Assembly: GCA_007131625.1 (NCBI GenBank)
Contig: SLQC01000046.1
Span: 1-8,185, forward strand
Direction of reading: 5' to 3'
DNA length: 8,185 bases
Origin: Balneolales bacterium
GTDB lineage: Bacteria > Bacteroidota > Rhodothermia > Balneolales > Natronogracilivirgulaceae
The position numbers were made by a program, and so were the translations under genes. Positions 1 to 5,748 of the stretch are shown here, one piece after another (the stretch's first letter is position 1; each line of letters begins with the position of its first letter). The notes below the pieces were generated by a model that did not search any database, was not told the DNA's origin, and worked only from the letters and a program-made list of their open reading frames with translations.

Positions 1-245
1 GATAAGACGGCAATAAACGTGGCGAACAGAATGAGATACTTGACAATTTTGGCGATTAGCGGAGTCAGCGTCTGATCCATCCGCTTGGATTCCATACATA
101 ATTTAAAAACCCGATTGCTCAACCATCCGGCCACCAGCCAACCGACCACCAAAATGACTATAGCACCTATAATATTTAATACGTATGGAATCACATGGTT
201 GGCAATTATTTCGGTAATTTCTTCCATATCTGAGTCAAGCCCCAT
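1..245 (-). CDS. mscS: MscS-family small-conductance mechanosensitive channel, N-terminal part (cut by left edge)
   Basis: Only the first 81 codons are present; the gene runs off the left edge. The protein begins MGLDSDMEEITEII, then has a hydrophobic segment at about residues 19-43 (VLNIIGAIVILVVGWLVAG), a short loop with basic residues (SNRVFKL, ESKRMDQTL), and a second hydrophobic segment starting near residue 68 (VKYLILFATFIAVL). This order, with the K-R-M-D-x-T linker between TM1 and TM2, matches the start of MscS, the inner-membrane channel that opens under membrane tension to release solutes during hypo-osmotic shock. The pore helix and cytoplasmic beta domain are outside the window. 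The ATG at 245 is preceded by AGAGG (254-258) at 8 nt spacing, which favours it over the in-frame ATG at 227. It is transcribed leftward, away from a 335-bp gap, so its promoter should lie in that gap. The family call is firm; exact channel subtype is unknown. Confidence 0.85.
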   Translation of the reverse strand, partial: MGLDSDMEEITEIIANHVIPYVLNIIGAIVILVVGWLVAGWLSNRVFKLCMESKRMDQTLTPLIAKIVKYLILFATFIAVL

Positions 246-580
246 AATTTAAGCCTCTGTTTAATCAGGGCTTCCGTAAAGAGGCCCTAAAATGCTGTAT
301 AGTACAATAAAATAGTTAACTTATATTGTTTTTATTTTACAGGGTTATATGAATATTCCAAATAACAGATTGCATATGCATTCCGTATACTTCACAGTAC
401 AAAGCAGAACTTGGGGCTTTTTCTTTTCATTATCAAATTAAGATAAATCCGGTCAATTGCTGAATTCAACGCGTCCATCCGGGGTAGAGGAAAACATTTG
501 TTGCGTAATTGAATGCCTATTGAAACTTAATCAGCTATAGCACAAAATGGCGACACGACTGTTCTTCCAGCTTTGCGAAC
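246..580. other. Intergenic gap between the enolase-superfamily gene and mscS
   Basis: This 335-bp AT-rich stretch has no convincing gene on either strand. It should hold the leader and promoter of the leftward mscS gene, but I could not pick a promoter with confidence. Visible elements are weak: a 5-bp inverted repeat AGGGC/GCCCT (267-271 and 284-288) in the mscS leader; a 10-bp perfect palindrome TGCATATGCA (371-380); and a nested pair of short inverted repeats just after the upstream stop codon (CGACA 551-555 with TGTCG 584-588, and GTTC 561-564 with GAAC 577-580). The last could be a weak transcription end for the enolase-superfamily gene, but it lacks a proper T-run. Confidence 0.6.
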
Positions 581-1846
581 TTATGTCGTAACAACCTTGT
601 GTTTTTTAAAAAAATCCGGGTCAATATTGACGCCAAGACCCGGTCCCGTTGGAACCTTTATGGCACCATTATCGTCAACTGTCAAACTCGAAGTCGGACA
701 TTCCATGGGTAAGTTATCATTAAATCCTTTAAACTCGTGATATGGTGCTGCATTCGAAAGAGCCGAAACAAAATGCATCATATACAGGTAACCCAACCCT
801 GCACCAGAGATATGAGGTTGACACAGTTTGCCTACCGCTTCGGCCATCCGGGCAACTTTTATAGACGGGATCAAACCTCCAAAGTAAAACTGATCGGGTT
901 GAAAAACCTGTAAGGCGTCATTTTTAACCATCCACCGAAAATTCCACATTGCCGGCTCCTGCTCTCCTCCGGCAACAAACATTTGAAGCGCATCGGCGAC
1001 TTGCTTTGTCTCCAAATAGTGATCAAATGGGACCGGTTCTTCAAAATAATCGAAGTTGTATTCTTCCATTAACTTACCAATCCTGATCGCTTCATCGACA
1101 GAATAACCGCCATTTGCATCGGCATAAATCGCAAAGTCGTCCCCAAATCTTTTTCCCACAAGAGGAATAAGCTTCTCGCTGCGCCCGGGAGGATCATCAG
1201 AATCATACATTCGACCTGCAACTTTAAACTTTAAAGCCTTGACTCTCGTCTCTTCCACCCGTTGTTCAATCCGTGCCAACGATTCTTCGGCGCTCCTGCC
1301 CCTGTTGTTGTTGGCTTGATAAATGGCAACGTGCGTATTATGAATATCACCAATTAATTCACCCATTGGCTTTTCAGCAATCTGACCCAGCATATCCAGA
1401 ATAGCCATCTCCATGGTAGCAACAGGGACCCATAGAGCCAAGCTTTGCAGTTTGTAATTGCTTTGGTAAACATATACTTCTTTAAGCAGCTGATCGAGTT
1501 GGGTGGCATCTTTACCAATAAAAAAAGGTTGTATACGATTCACAAAGATTGGATACAAATGAACCAACTGCGTAGAATTACTCACACAAATTCCCTCGGC
1601 ACCGTCACGGGAAACTACTCTGCAAAGCATACTATTCCCATACTGAAGCAGCGACACATGGTCTATGATAACCGGGTCTGGAAACAGATTCTTTTTGAGA
1701 ACAGGCCGGGACAGTATCTCGTCGAGTTGGTCATACGTAATACCGTTTTCATTTGCATCAGCAGGTGTGCAGGAGTTGAATAGAAAAGAACTTCCCAACG
1801 CCCCCATGGTTGCTGTTTTAAAGAAATTTCTTCTTGTGGATTTCAT
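581..1846 (-). CDS. Exported mandelate racemase / muconate lactonizing enzyme-like protein (enolase superfamily) with Tat-type signal
   Basis: The 421-residue protein starts with a twin-arginine motif (STRRNFFK, residues 3-10), a short hydrophobic stretch and a lipobox-like FNSC with Cys26, so it is probably exported folded by Tat and perhaps lipid-anchored. The rest is a full enolase-superfamily enzyme: N-terminal capping domain at about 55-165, then the barrel with a KxK motif (K206, K208), metal ligands D243 (YADAN), E269 (EEP) and E295 (GGE), and an Asp/His pair D318 (QPD) and H345 (QPH). E371 (YHEF) may be the extra catalytic acid. KxK plus the D/H dyad is the pattern of the mandelate racemase subgroup, which removes a proton alpha to a carboxylate in acid sugars and similar substrates; the substrate cannot be read from sequence (racemase, dehydratase or epimerase all possible). 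The start has an A-rich leader and no Shine-Dalgarno. It stands alone with gaps of 335 and 505 bp on either side, so it is probably monocistronic. Confidence 0.88.
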   Translation of the reverse strand: MKSTRRNFFKTATMGALGSSFLFNSCTPADANENGITYDQLDEILSRPVLKKNLFPDPVIIDHVSLLQYGNSMLCRVVSRDGAEGICVSNSTQLVHLYPIFVNRIQPFFIGKDATQLDQLLKEVYVYQSNYKLQSLALWVPVATMEMAILDMLGQIAEKPMGELIGDIHNTHVAIYQANNNRGRSAEESLARIEQRVEETRVKALKFKVAGRMYDSDDPPGRSEKLIPLVGKRFGDDFAIYADANGGYSVDEAIRIGKLMEEYNFDYFEEPVPFDHYLETKQVADALQMFVAGGEQEPAMWNFRWMVKNDALQVFQPDQFYFGGLIPSIKVARMAEAVGKLCQPHISGAGLGYLYMMHFVSALSNAAPYHEFKGFNDNLPMECPTSSLTVDDNGAIKVPTGPGLGVNIDPDFFKKHKVVTT

Positions 1847-1877
1847 CTGTTTATTTTTTTATTTCTAAGGACAGATG

Positions 1878-1932
1878 TAATGTCCATGACGAAAATAATC
1901 ATGCTCCTGTGTGACGGATAGCCGTGATGGGT
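1878..1932. repeat. Intergenic repeat, copy A (second copy at 7709-7773)
   Basis: The core AATAATCATGCTCCTGT (1894-1910) matches AATAATCATGCACCTGT (7733-7749) at 16 of 17 positions on the same strand. Shared words flank the core in the same order: TAATGTC and then CCATG on the left, and ATGGGT on the right, with small length differences between copies. Here it lies 32-86 bp upstream of the leftward enolase-superfamily start. It could be a decayed small repeat or a shared regulatory region. Both copies are noncoding. Confidence 0.45.
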
Positions 1933-2180
1933 ATATCGCTTACGCGTTTCACTGAGCATGTGTTTATAAAATTTAAATTATACAATCACATATGGTCGAT
2001 TTGCATGCCTGGATTTTCGAATGTCCCATATCAAACATTGCATATAATCCACACACCTCCAAAGTCAAATCGCAAATTGAGTCTTTTCCAAGCTTTTGTC
2101 AACTACAATTAAATTCGGCCAATAGCTGGATGTAACATTCACCGGTGCTATGTGCGCAACTTTCTTTAGAAGGCCTGAAT

Positions 2181-2220
2181 GCAGATTTCGTCTGATGACT
2201 TATGCATGCATAAGATCTGC
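2181..2220. repeat. Nested inverted repeat with a 16-bp perfect palindrome
   Basis: CTTATGCATGCATAAG (2199-2214) is a perfect palindrome. It is immediately followed by ATCTGC (2215-2220), which pairs with GCAGAT (2181-2186) on the other side after a 12-nt interruption. It lies just beyond the dps terminator, in the gap before the enolase-superfamily gene. A dimeric regulator site or an extruding hairpin are both possible; no T-run follows on either strand, so it is not itself a standard terminator. Confidence 0.5.
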
Positions 2221-2225
2221 CGGAC

Positions 2226-2261
2226 AAAAAAAGGGGAGAATGTTGCTAATCCACCCCTTTT
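2226..2261 (-). terminator. Rho-independent terminator downstream of dps
   Basis: Read on the minus strand this is AAAAGGGG, a 17-nt loop, then CCCC and seven T residues, so the stem is GGGG/CCCC extended by A-T pairs and ends in a U-tract. It begins 90 nt after the dps stop codon and points the right way to end the leftward dps transcript. The loop is longer than usual and the GC stem is short, so strength is uncertain. On the plus strand it would also give CCCCTTTT, but there is no plus-strand gene before it. Confidence 0.7.
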
Positions 2262-2351
2262 AAAGTGCACTTCTGCAGCTTATTACAACTGCATTGCTAT
2301 TACCGGCTGCAAATGCATCACATCAGGCAACTTAAGATACATTACTCCGGA

Positions 2352-2846
2352 CTATTGCAAGTGGCTTCGCAGCATCCAGGCCACTTTGGAGTGACGCCTG
2401 ATGCGTTCAGTCACAAGATCAAGCGACGCTTCATCACCTGCCTCTTCACAAGCCGGCAACGCTTTGCGTGCCGTCCGAATAATCAACTCGTTGGACTCCT
2501 GGAGACGCTGTACCATTGTCCGGTCATCCGGTACGGAATCCTCCTCAGTGATCCCGGACAATTTGGAATACTCCTTAAATGAGCCCGGTGCAAAATGCCC
2601 GAGTGCACGAATCTGTTCGGCAATAACATCAATCGCTTCTGCGAGCTCGGTGTACTGCTCTTCAAACAGTTCGTGAAGCGGCTGGAAATTCATGCCTGTC
2701 ACATTCCAGTGATAATTGTGTGTTTTGAGATAAAGCATATACGTGTCAGCCAGTAAATGACCCAGCGCTTTGGCAATAGTTTCACGTTGTTGGTCAGACA
2801 GGCCGATATTAATGTTTGCATCGGTTTTTTCTAATACGGTACTCAT
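2352..2846 (-). CDS. dps: Dps family ferroxidase / DNA-binding protein from starved cells
   Basis: Dps proteins form hollow 12-subunit shells that oxidise Fe(II) with hydrogen peroxide and store the iron, protecting DNA; some also bind DNA. The ferroxidase signature is complete. Numbering from the upstream GTG at 2855, it shows H49-W50-N-V, H61, E65, D76 and E80, with the same spacing as E. coli Dps H51, H63, D67, D78 and E82. The four-helix ferritin-like fold fills nearly the whole protein. I start it at the ATG at 2846 (MSTVLEK, 164 residues) because GAGGTG at 2853-2858 then sits 6 nt upstream; the GTG at 2855 lies inside that ribosome site. The N-terminal tail is short and has only one Lys, so DNA binding by a lysine-rich tail is doubtful. 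It follows the RluA-type gene by 61 bp and ends at the terminator at 2226-2261. Oxidative-stress or starvation control is expected from the family, but no operator is evident. Confidence 0.93.
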   Translation of the reverse strand: MSTVLEKTDANINIGLSDQQRETIAKALGHLLADTYMLYLKTHNYHWNVTGMNFQPLHELFEEQYTELAEAIDVIAEQIRALGHFAPGSFKEYSKLSGITEEDSVPDDRTMVQRLQESNELIIRTARKALPACEEAGDEASLDLVTERIRRHSKVAWMLRSHLQ

Positions 2847-2852
2847 AATAAT

Positions 2853-2858
2853 CACCTC
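2853..2858 (-). promoter_or_regulatory. Ribosome binding site that fixes the dps start
   Basis: GAGGTG on the minus strand lies 6 nt before the ATG at 2846. It overlaps the alternative in-frame GTG (2853-2855), so that GTG is part of the ribosome site rather than the start. This is the strongest Shine-Dalgarno in the window, which would fit a highly expressed protein. Confidence 0.75.
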
Positions 2859-2907
2859 ATGATTTTATTTCCTCAATAACTTGATAACTGTTTAACGCAG
2901 ACGAAAT

Positions 2908-3639
2908 TCAATTCGTTCTGCCGGCTTTTTTGTAATAGACGATCAACCGCTTCATGTCTTTGGGCATGGTTGCGGACAAACCCACGATTACTCCGGTTAA
3001 AGGGTGATGAAATTCCAGCCGGGACGCATGCAATGCCTGACGATTGATAAGTTTCTCCTCCTGCTCTAAAACCGCATAATGCCGGTCTCCAACCGTTGGA
3101 TGTCCGACCTCCGCGAGTTGTACCCTGATCTGGTTTTTCAGTCCTGTATCCAGGGCTATTTCCAGCAGACTTGTTCCTCTGTATTGTTCCACAACCCGGA
3201 ATAACATCCGGGCTCGTGTTCCTTCGGGATCACCCTCCGGAACCACCACATTGCGAAAACCCTCCTTAACTCGTTTCAAATAGTGAACCAGCTCCCTTTC
3301 CGGAGGATCGGGGACACCGCGAACCAGCGCCAGATAAATTCTGGCCGGCTCGTGGTTGCGAAACTGTTCAATCAGTCGGTTCCGTGCCTTGAGATTCTTT
3401 GCAAAAAGGACAACGCCGCTCGTGTACCGGTCGATGCGGTGAACCGTTAGTGCATATTTATTGCGAGATGAAAGGTACTCGTCAAGACAGTACTTCAGAT
3501 TCGCCGACTTCATTCCGGAGATGGGGACAGTCAGTATCCCAGCCGGTTTATTGACTGCTATAAGATGTTCATCCTCATAGATCACTTCGGCACGAGTCCT
3601 CGCATTCAATTTGACATATCGCTTACTTTTATTCATCAT
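2908..3639 (-). CDS. RluA-family RNA pseudouridine synthase without S4 domain
   Basis: The 243-residue enzyme converts specific uridines in rRNA or tRNA to pseudouridine. It has the family order: VIYEDEHLIAVNKPAG (residues 19-34), the catalytic motif HRIDRYTSGV with Asp70 as nucleophile, the GLKNQIRVQLAEVGHPTVGD region at about 165-185 and the closing HASRLEFHHPLTG at about 204-216. There is no S4 RNA-binding domain at the N-terminus, as in RluA, RluC-short and TruC types, so the target uridine cannot be named. Start is the first of two adjacent ATGs (3637-3639, 3634-3636); the second is equally possible, and neither has a clear Shine-Dalgarno. It begins 9 bp after the TPR reading frame ends, so the two are almost certainly cotranscribed, and dps follows 61 bp downstream. 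Confidence 0.92.
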   Translation of the reverse strand: MMNKSKRYVKLNARTRAEVIYEDEHLIAVNKPAGILTVPISGMKSANLKYCLDEYLSSRNKYALTVHRIDRYTSGVVLFAKNLKARNRLIEQFRNHEPARIYLALVRGVPDPPERELVHYLKRVKEGFRNVVVPEGDPEGTRARMLFRVVEQYRGTSLLEIALDTGLKNQIRVQLAEVGHPTVGDRHYAVLEQEEKLINRQALHASRLEFHHPLTGVIVGLSATMPKDMKRLIVYYKKAGRTN

Positions 3640-3648
3640 TTCTGTTCG

Positions 3649-3912
3649 TTAGTGATGTCCGGCAGTTTCCAGTTTCTGAAGAAATTCCCGGCTTTCCTGA
3701 TCATCCGGGTATTTAGCGATACAGTTAATCATCACCAGTTTAGCCTCGTTTATTCTGTTCATGTGGATCAGCACTGCGGCCTGGTTGCGCAGGATGACCG
3801 GAGTTTCCCCACCGTATTTCATACTGGTTTTTATCACTTCTTCGGCGTCATCAAATTTTCGCTGTGCCACCAGTGTGTCAAACAGTTCATTGAGAATTCC
3901 GACATGATCGGG
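3649..3912 (-). pseudogene. C-terminal part of TPR protein, beyond an in-frame TGA
   Basis: This is the same reading frame as 3913-4200, resumed directly after its TGA. The first 14 codons read PDHVGILNELFDTL and lead into VAQRKFDDAEEVIKTSMKY, VILRNQAAVLIHMNRINEAKLVMINCI and a final helix ending AGHH. Together these give two to three TPR units (helix pairs with conserved small and aromatic positions, A-E-E and E-A-K), which mediate protein-protein binding. The only in-frame start is a GTG at 3870 with no ribosome site, and starting there would cut a helix in half. It is therefore best seen as the continuation of one gene whose full product would be 183 residues, lost unless the TGA is read through or is a sequencing error. 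The rest of the frame shows no further damage, and the RluA-type gene starts 9 bp after its TAA. Confidence 0.7.
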
Positions 3913-4200
3913 TCACCGGGAGAGGGCGTTGCGGTAGGATATTTCCGCTTGTTTCCAGTACCCGAGCAGACTGCAAACCGATCCCATCATAAAACGGGTA
4001 AATGTAAGATCGTCACCTGAGGTCTGCTCCAGATAGTCGACCAGTTCATCCCCGATAGCTCGCAACCGTTGCAGTGATGCGTGCATCGCCCGATCGTCCT
4101 TGACTGTTTCTGCAGCTTCTATATGCTCTGACAGATCCACAATCTCCTCGGACAACTGAAGGAGCTTTTTTTTAGCAGGAGAGGAATGGTCGCTTCTCAT
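3913..4200 (-). CDS. N-terminal part of TPR protein, ended by an in-frame TGA
   Basis: This 95-residue piece starts with a charged helical region (residues 8-60, heptad-like Leu spacing: KKKLLQLSEEIVDLSEHIEAA), followed by one TPR-like helix pair at about 65-93 (FMMGSVCSLLGYWKQAEISYRNAL). The ATG at 4200 has AAGG 7 nt upstream (4208-4211) and an in-frame TAA lies further upstream, so the start is well supported. The frame stops at TGA (3913-3915) exactly where a TPR linker (often D-P or N-P) would be; the next codon is Pro and the repeat pattern then continues in frame. As a truncated product it might still fold as a helical bundle but would lose most of its repeats. It follows the small unrecognised gene by 53 bp and leads into the RluA-type gene, with no obvious functional link beyond cotranscription. 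The exact partner is unknown. Confidence 0.65.
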   Translation of the reverse strand: MRSDHSSPAKKKLLQLSEEIVDLSEHIEAAETVKDDRAMHASLQRLRAIGDELVDYLEQTSGDDLTFTRFMMGSVCSLLGYWKQAEISYRNALSR

Positions 4201-4253
4201 GGAAGTACCTTGCGATGGTCTGGCCCCGGTAATCCGTTCGCCTTAATGCCGAA

Positions 4254-4610
4254 TCAAATATTCAAATCCACATAATGCACATTTCGCAGAATCTGGACAG
4301 CATTATTATCTTTTTCCTGCATTACCCGATGTTCCAGATTGGTGATCAATCCGGGGCGTGCGTCTTCAAAAGCTTCAAATTTCGCCTTTTCAGGTGAAGT
4401 TGTACGAATCAGAACGAAGATCTCATCCGCACGGATAACACTGTAAAGGCCGTCATCATTGAAAGCGTGAGACCTAAGTTCTTCGTATTTATTAAACAAT
4501 TCCGAAAAAGCGCTGTTGCTTTCCGCTTTTTCCAAAATTTCAACGTCTTTTGGCCCCTCGGCACTTAGCGGAATGCGACAGAGGTAATAAAATTTATCCT
4601 GGTAGAGCAT
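4254..4610 (-). CDS. Small hypothetical protein, 118 residues
   Basis: I do not recognise this protein. It is soluble-looking and acidic, with no signal peptide, membrane segment or Cys/His metal cluster. It begins MLYQDKFYYLCRIPLS, has a charged helical middle (about residues 20-47, with ELFNKYEELRSH), a strand-like LYSVIRADEIFVLIRTT (about 55-71) and a C-terminal strand-like region ending YVDLNI. An alternating alpha/beta single-domain fold seems likely. The codon use and frame look like its neighbours, and no alternative frame is better, so I accept it as a gene. The ATG at 4610 lacks a clear Shine-Dalgarno, as do several genes here. It follows the peptidase by 83 bp and precedes the TPR gene by 53 bp on the same strand, so it may be the first or second gene of a leftward operon. 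Confidence 0.6.
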   Translation of the reverse strand: MLYQDKFYYLCRIPLSAEGPKDVEILEKAESNSAFSELFNKYEELRSHAFNDDGLYSVIRADEIFVLIRTTSPEKAKFEAFEDARPGLITNLEHRVMQEKDNNAVQILRNVHYVDLNI

Positions 4611-4693
4611 AGTCGGTTTCTGAGGTATATTTTATGAGTTAATGCGATATCTACTATAACGTAACAACATACGAAAATACCGGATAAAATTCG

Positions 4694-5542
4694 TCATTCG
4701 GTCTGTTCCAACCATCGAATCAATATCTCGAAGACCCGCTCTATATCCACCAAAAATACCGATTCGTTTTTCTGGTGATATGGAAAAATTGCAGGCTCAA
4801 TTGCCAGAGACGGTATTCCCAGCCGTTTGTCACGGTTCATCTCAACCCCATAATGGAGATAATCGTTGGTGTTGTTGGACAAAATAATTTCCGGATCCAA
4901 AGTCAGAAACTCCTTTCGAATACGCTCGGTCTGTTTATTCTCCTTCTCGCCCGGCATTTGGCCGGTAAACTGCCAGTGTGCACTATAAAGCGCCAAACCA
5001 TTTTTTCCCTGGAAGAGTGGTGTTGTGTCCACTGTGATGACGGCCGATGGTATCATCTTATTTTTCAACAGAAAGTGCGAGATCCGTTCCGCTCCCATGC
5101 CGTGCCAGTATCCACTGCCGCCATTTTTCAGCAGATGGGGATGGTGTTTCAGGCCGAAACTCTCCTCCATTTCTGAAAACAGGAGTATAAGCGGTGGGAA
5201 ATGGAAGCGATGACTGACTCGCGCAAGGGCTATACAGATGGCAAGTCCGACGGCATCGTCCAGCTGTCCCGTCACCCGATTACTCTCCTGGCGGTAAGGA
5301 AGAAGTGGAGGTGGATTGCTTCCGAAATGGTTGATTTTATCAAGATGTGACGAAAGTGCAACAGGGCGGCGGTTTGGATTCCCCGGCACCGAAACTATCA
5401 GATTGTTTTCGGGTACGGTGTGCCATTCAGCATCAGTAACCGGTTCCAGTAACGCTTTTACAGCCGGATGAAGGTGTTCCTCATAAGAGGAAAAAGAAGG
5501 AATGACTGCAATATTCCGTAATATAGATAACAACTGCTCCAT
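4694..5542 (-). CDS. Compact clan-MH zinc aminopeptidase/deacylase (M20/M28/M42-like)
   Basis: The 282-residue protein carries the metal ligands of co-catalytic zinc exopeptidases in order: SSHLD (H66, with D68), GQLDDAVG (D95/D96, bridging), SEMEESFG (E126 general base, E127 ligand), TVDTT (D172) and a late PYHQKNE (H256). Such enzymes remove N-terminal residues from peptides or hydrolyse acyl-amino acids. The 27-residue spacing between HxD and DD is far too short for the inserted dimerisation domain of M42 aminopeptidases, and the 84 residues between D172 and H256 leave little room for the M20 lid domain, so it is a minimal, probably M28-like catalytic domain. No signal peptide is visible, so it is probably cytoplasmic. 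An in-frame TGA two codons before the ATG fixes the start at 5542. Its leader contains the structured segment at 5559-5615. Peptidase activity is well supported; the substrate is not. Confidence 0.82.
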   Translation of the reverse strand: MEQLLSILRNIAVIPSFSSYEEHLHPAVKALLEPVTDAEWHTVPENNLIVSVPGNPNRRPVALSSHLDKINHFGSNPPPLLPYRQESNRVTGQLDDAVGLAICIALARVSHRFHFPPLILLFSEMEESFGLKHHPHLLKNGGSGYWHGMGAERISHFLLKNKMIPSAVITVDTTPLFQGKNGLALYSAHWQFTGQMPGEKENKQTERIRKEFLTLDPEIILSNNTNDYLHYGVEMNRDKRLGIPSLAIEPAIFPYHQKNESVFLVDIERVFEILIRWLEQTE

Positions 5543-5558
5543 AGTTCAAAGGTACATA

Positions 5559-5615
5559 TTGCCCCGGAAACATGCTTTCCGGAACCGGGATAACCGTGTA
5601 ATCAGATCGGGGCAA
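5559..5615. promoter_or_regulatory. Structured segment in the divergent region, possible leader RNA element
   Basis: Two inverted repeats share this segment. The outer one is 8 bp, TTGCCCCG (5559-5566) with CGGGGCAA (5608-5615). The inner one is 7 bp with a 5-nt loop, CCGGAAA (5564-5570) with TTTCCGG (5576-5582). They overlap at 5564-5566, so the full forms exclude each other, while a shortened inner stem plus CGG/CCG (5586-5588, 5594-5596) would make a small three-way junction. It lies 17-73 nt before the peptidase ATG in the leftward direction, and 134-190 nt before the rightward membrane-protein gene. No known riboswitch class fits what I can see. Confidence 0.4.
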
Positions 5616-5748
5616 AATAGATGACCTATCCAGACGTTTTGCATCCTTTAACAATGATATCTTGCATATCTTCAACAGTGGACGTATTTTCGAATCTCAA
5701 ATGTGTGGTCAGTGCATTCATTAAATTTAAATATCAGTACTTAATAAA

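Larger units (their letters stand above)
1847..2351. other. Intergenic gap between dps and the enolase-superfamily gene
   Basis: A 505-bp AT-rich stretch with no credible gene: small open frames here on the plus strand (for example 1924-2112 and 2179-2394) have no recognisable composition or ribosome site. It holds the dps terminator at 2226-2261, a nested palindrome at 2181-2220, a copy of a sequence also found at 7709-7773 (about 1878-1932), and presumably the promoter of the leftward enolase-superfamily gene, close to 1850-1930. A 7-bp inverted repeat CATGCTC/GAGCATG (1900-1906, 1954-1960) and an ATATGG/CCATAT pair near 1990-2031 are also visible but could easily be chance. Confidence 0.6.

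Noticed and set aside
400..430. AAAGC/GCTTT followed by T-rich sequence as a plus-strand terminator
   Set aside because: The stem is only 5 bp and no plus-strand gene precedes it.
1900..1960. CATGCTC/GAGCATG inverted repeat as an operator
   Set aside because: Seven base pairs with a 47-bp spacer is plausible by chance in a gap of this length, and it does not extend.
2179..2394. Possible small Cys-rich protein on the plus strand
   Set aside because: The frame crosses the palindrome, the dps terminator and the end of dps, and has no ribosome site; the Cys content reflects local base composition.
2352..2855. Dps starting at the GTG at 2855 (167 residues)
   Set aside because: That GTG is part of the GAGGTG ribosome site for the ATG at 2846, so the shorter 164-residue form is preferred.
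3870..3915. Selenocysteine or other programmed recoding at the TPR gene TGA
   Set aside because: A 4-5 bp hairpin (CCGA/TCGG) starts one base after the TGA, but it is too short and too close for a bacterial SECIS, and a TPR linker is an unlikely place for selenocysteine.
3565..4020. 151-codon plus-strand open frame
   Set aside because: It is antisense to the RluA-type and TPR genes, has no ribosome site and no recognisable protein pattern.
4775..5176. 133-codon plus-strand open frame
   Set aside because: It is entirely antisense to the peptidase gene, whose catalytic motifs are complete.
5559..5615. tRNA gene, because the outer stem looks like an acceptor stem
   Set aside because: The span is only 57 nt and there is no anticodon arm or T-arm consensus on either strand.
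5481..5675. Minus-strand open frame covering the structured leader
   Set aside because: It overlaps the peptidase start in another frame and has no ribosome site or recognisable protein features.
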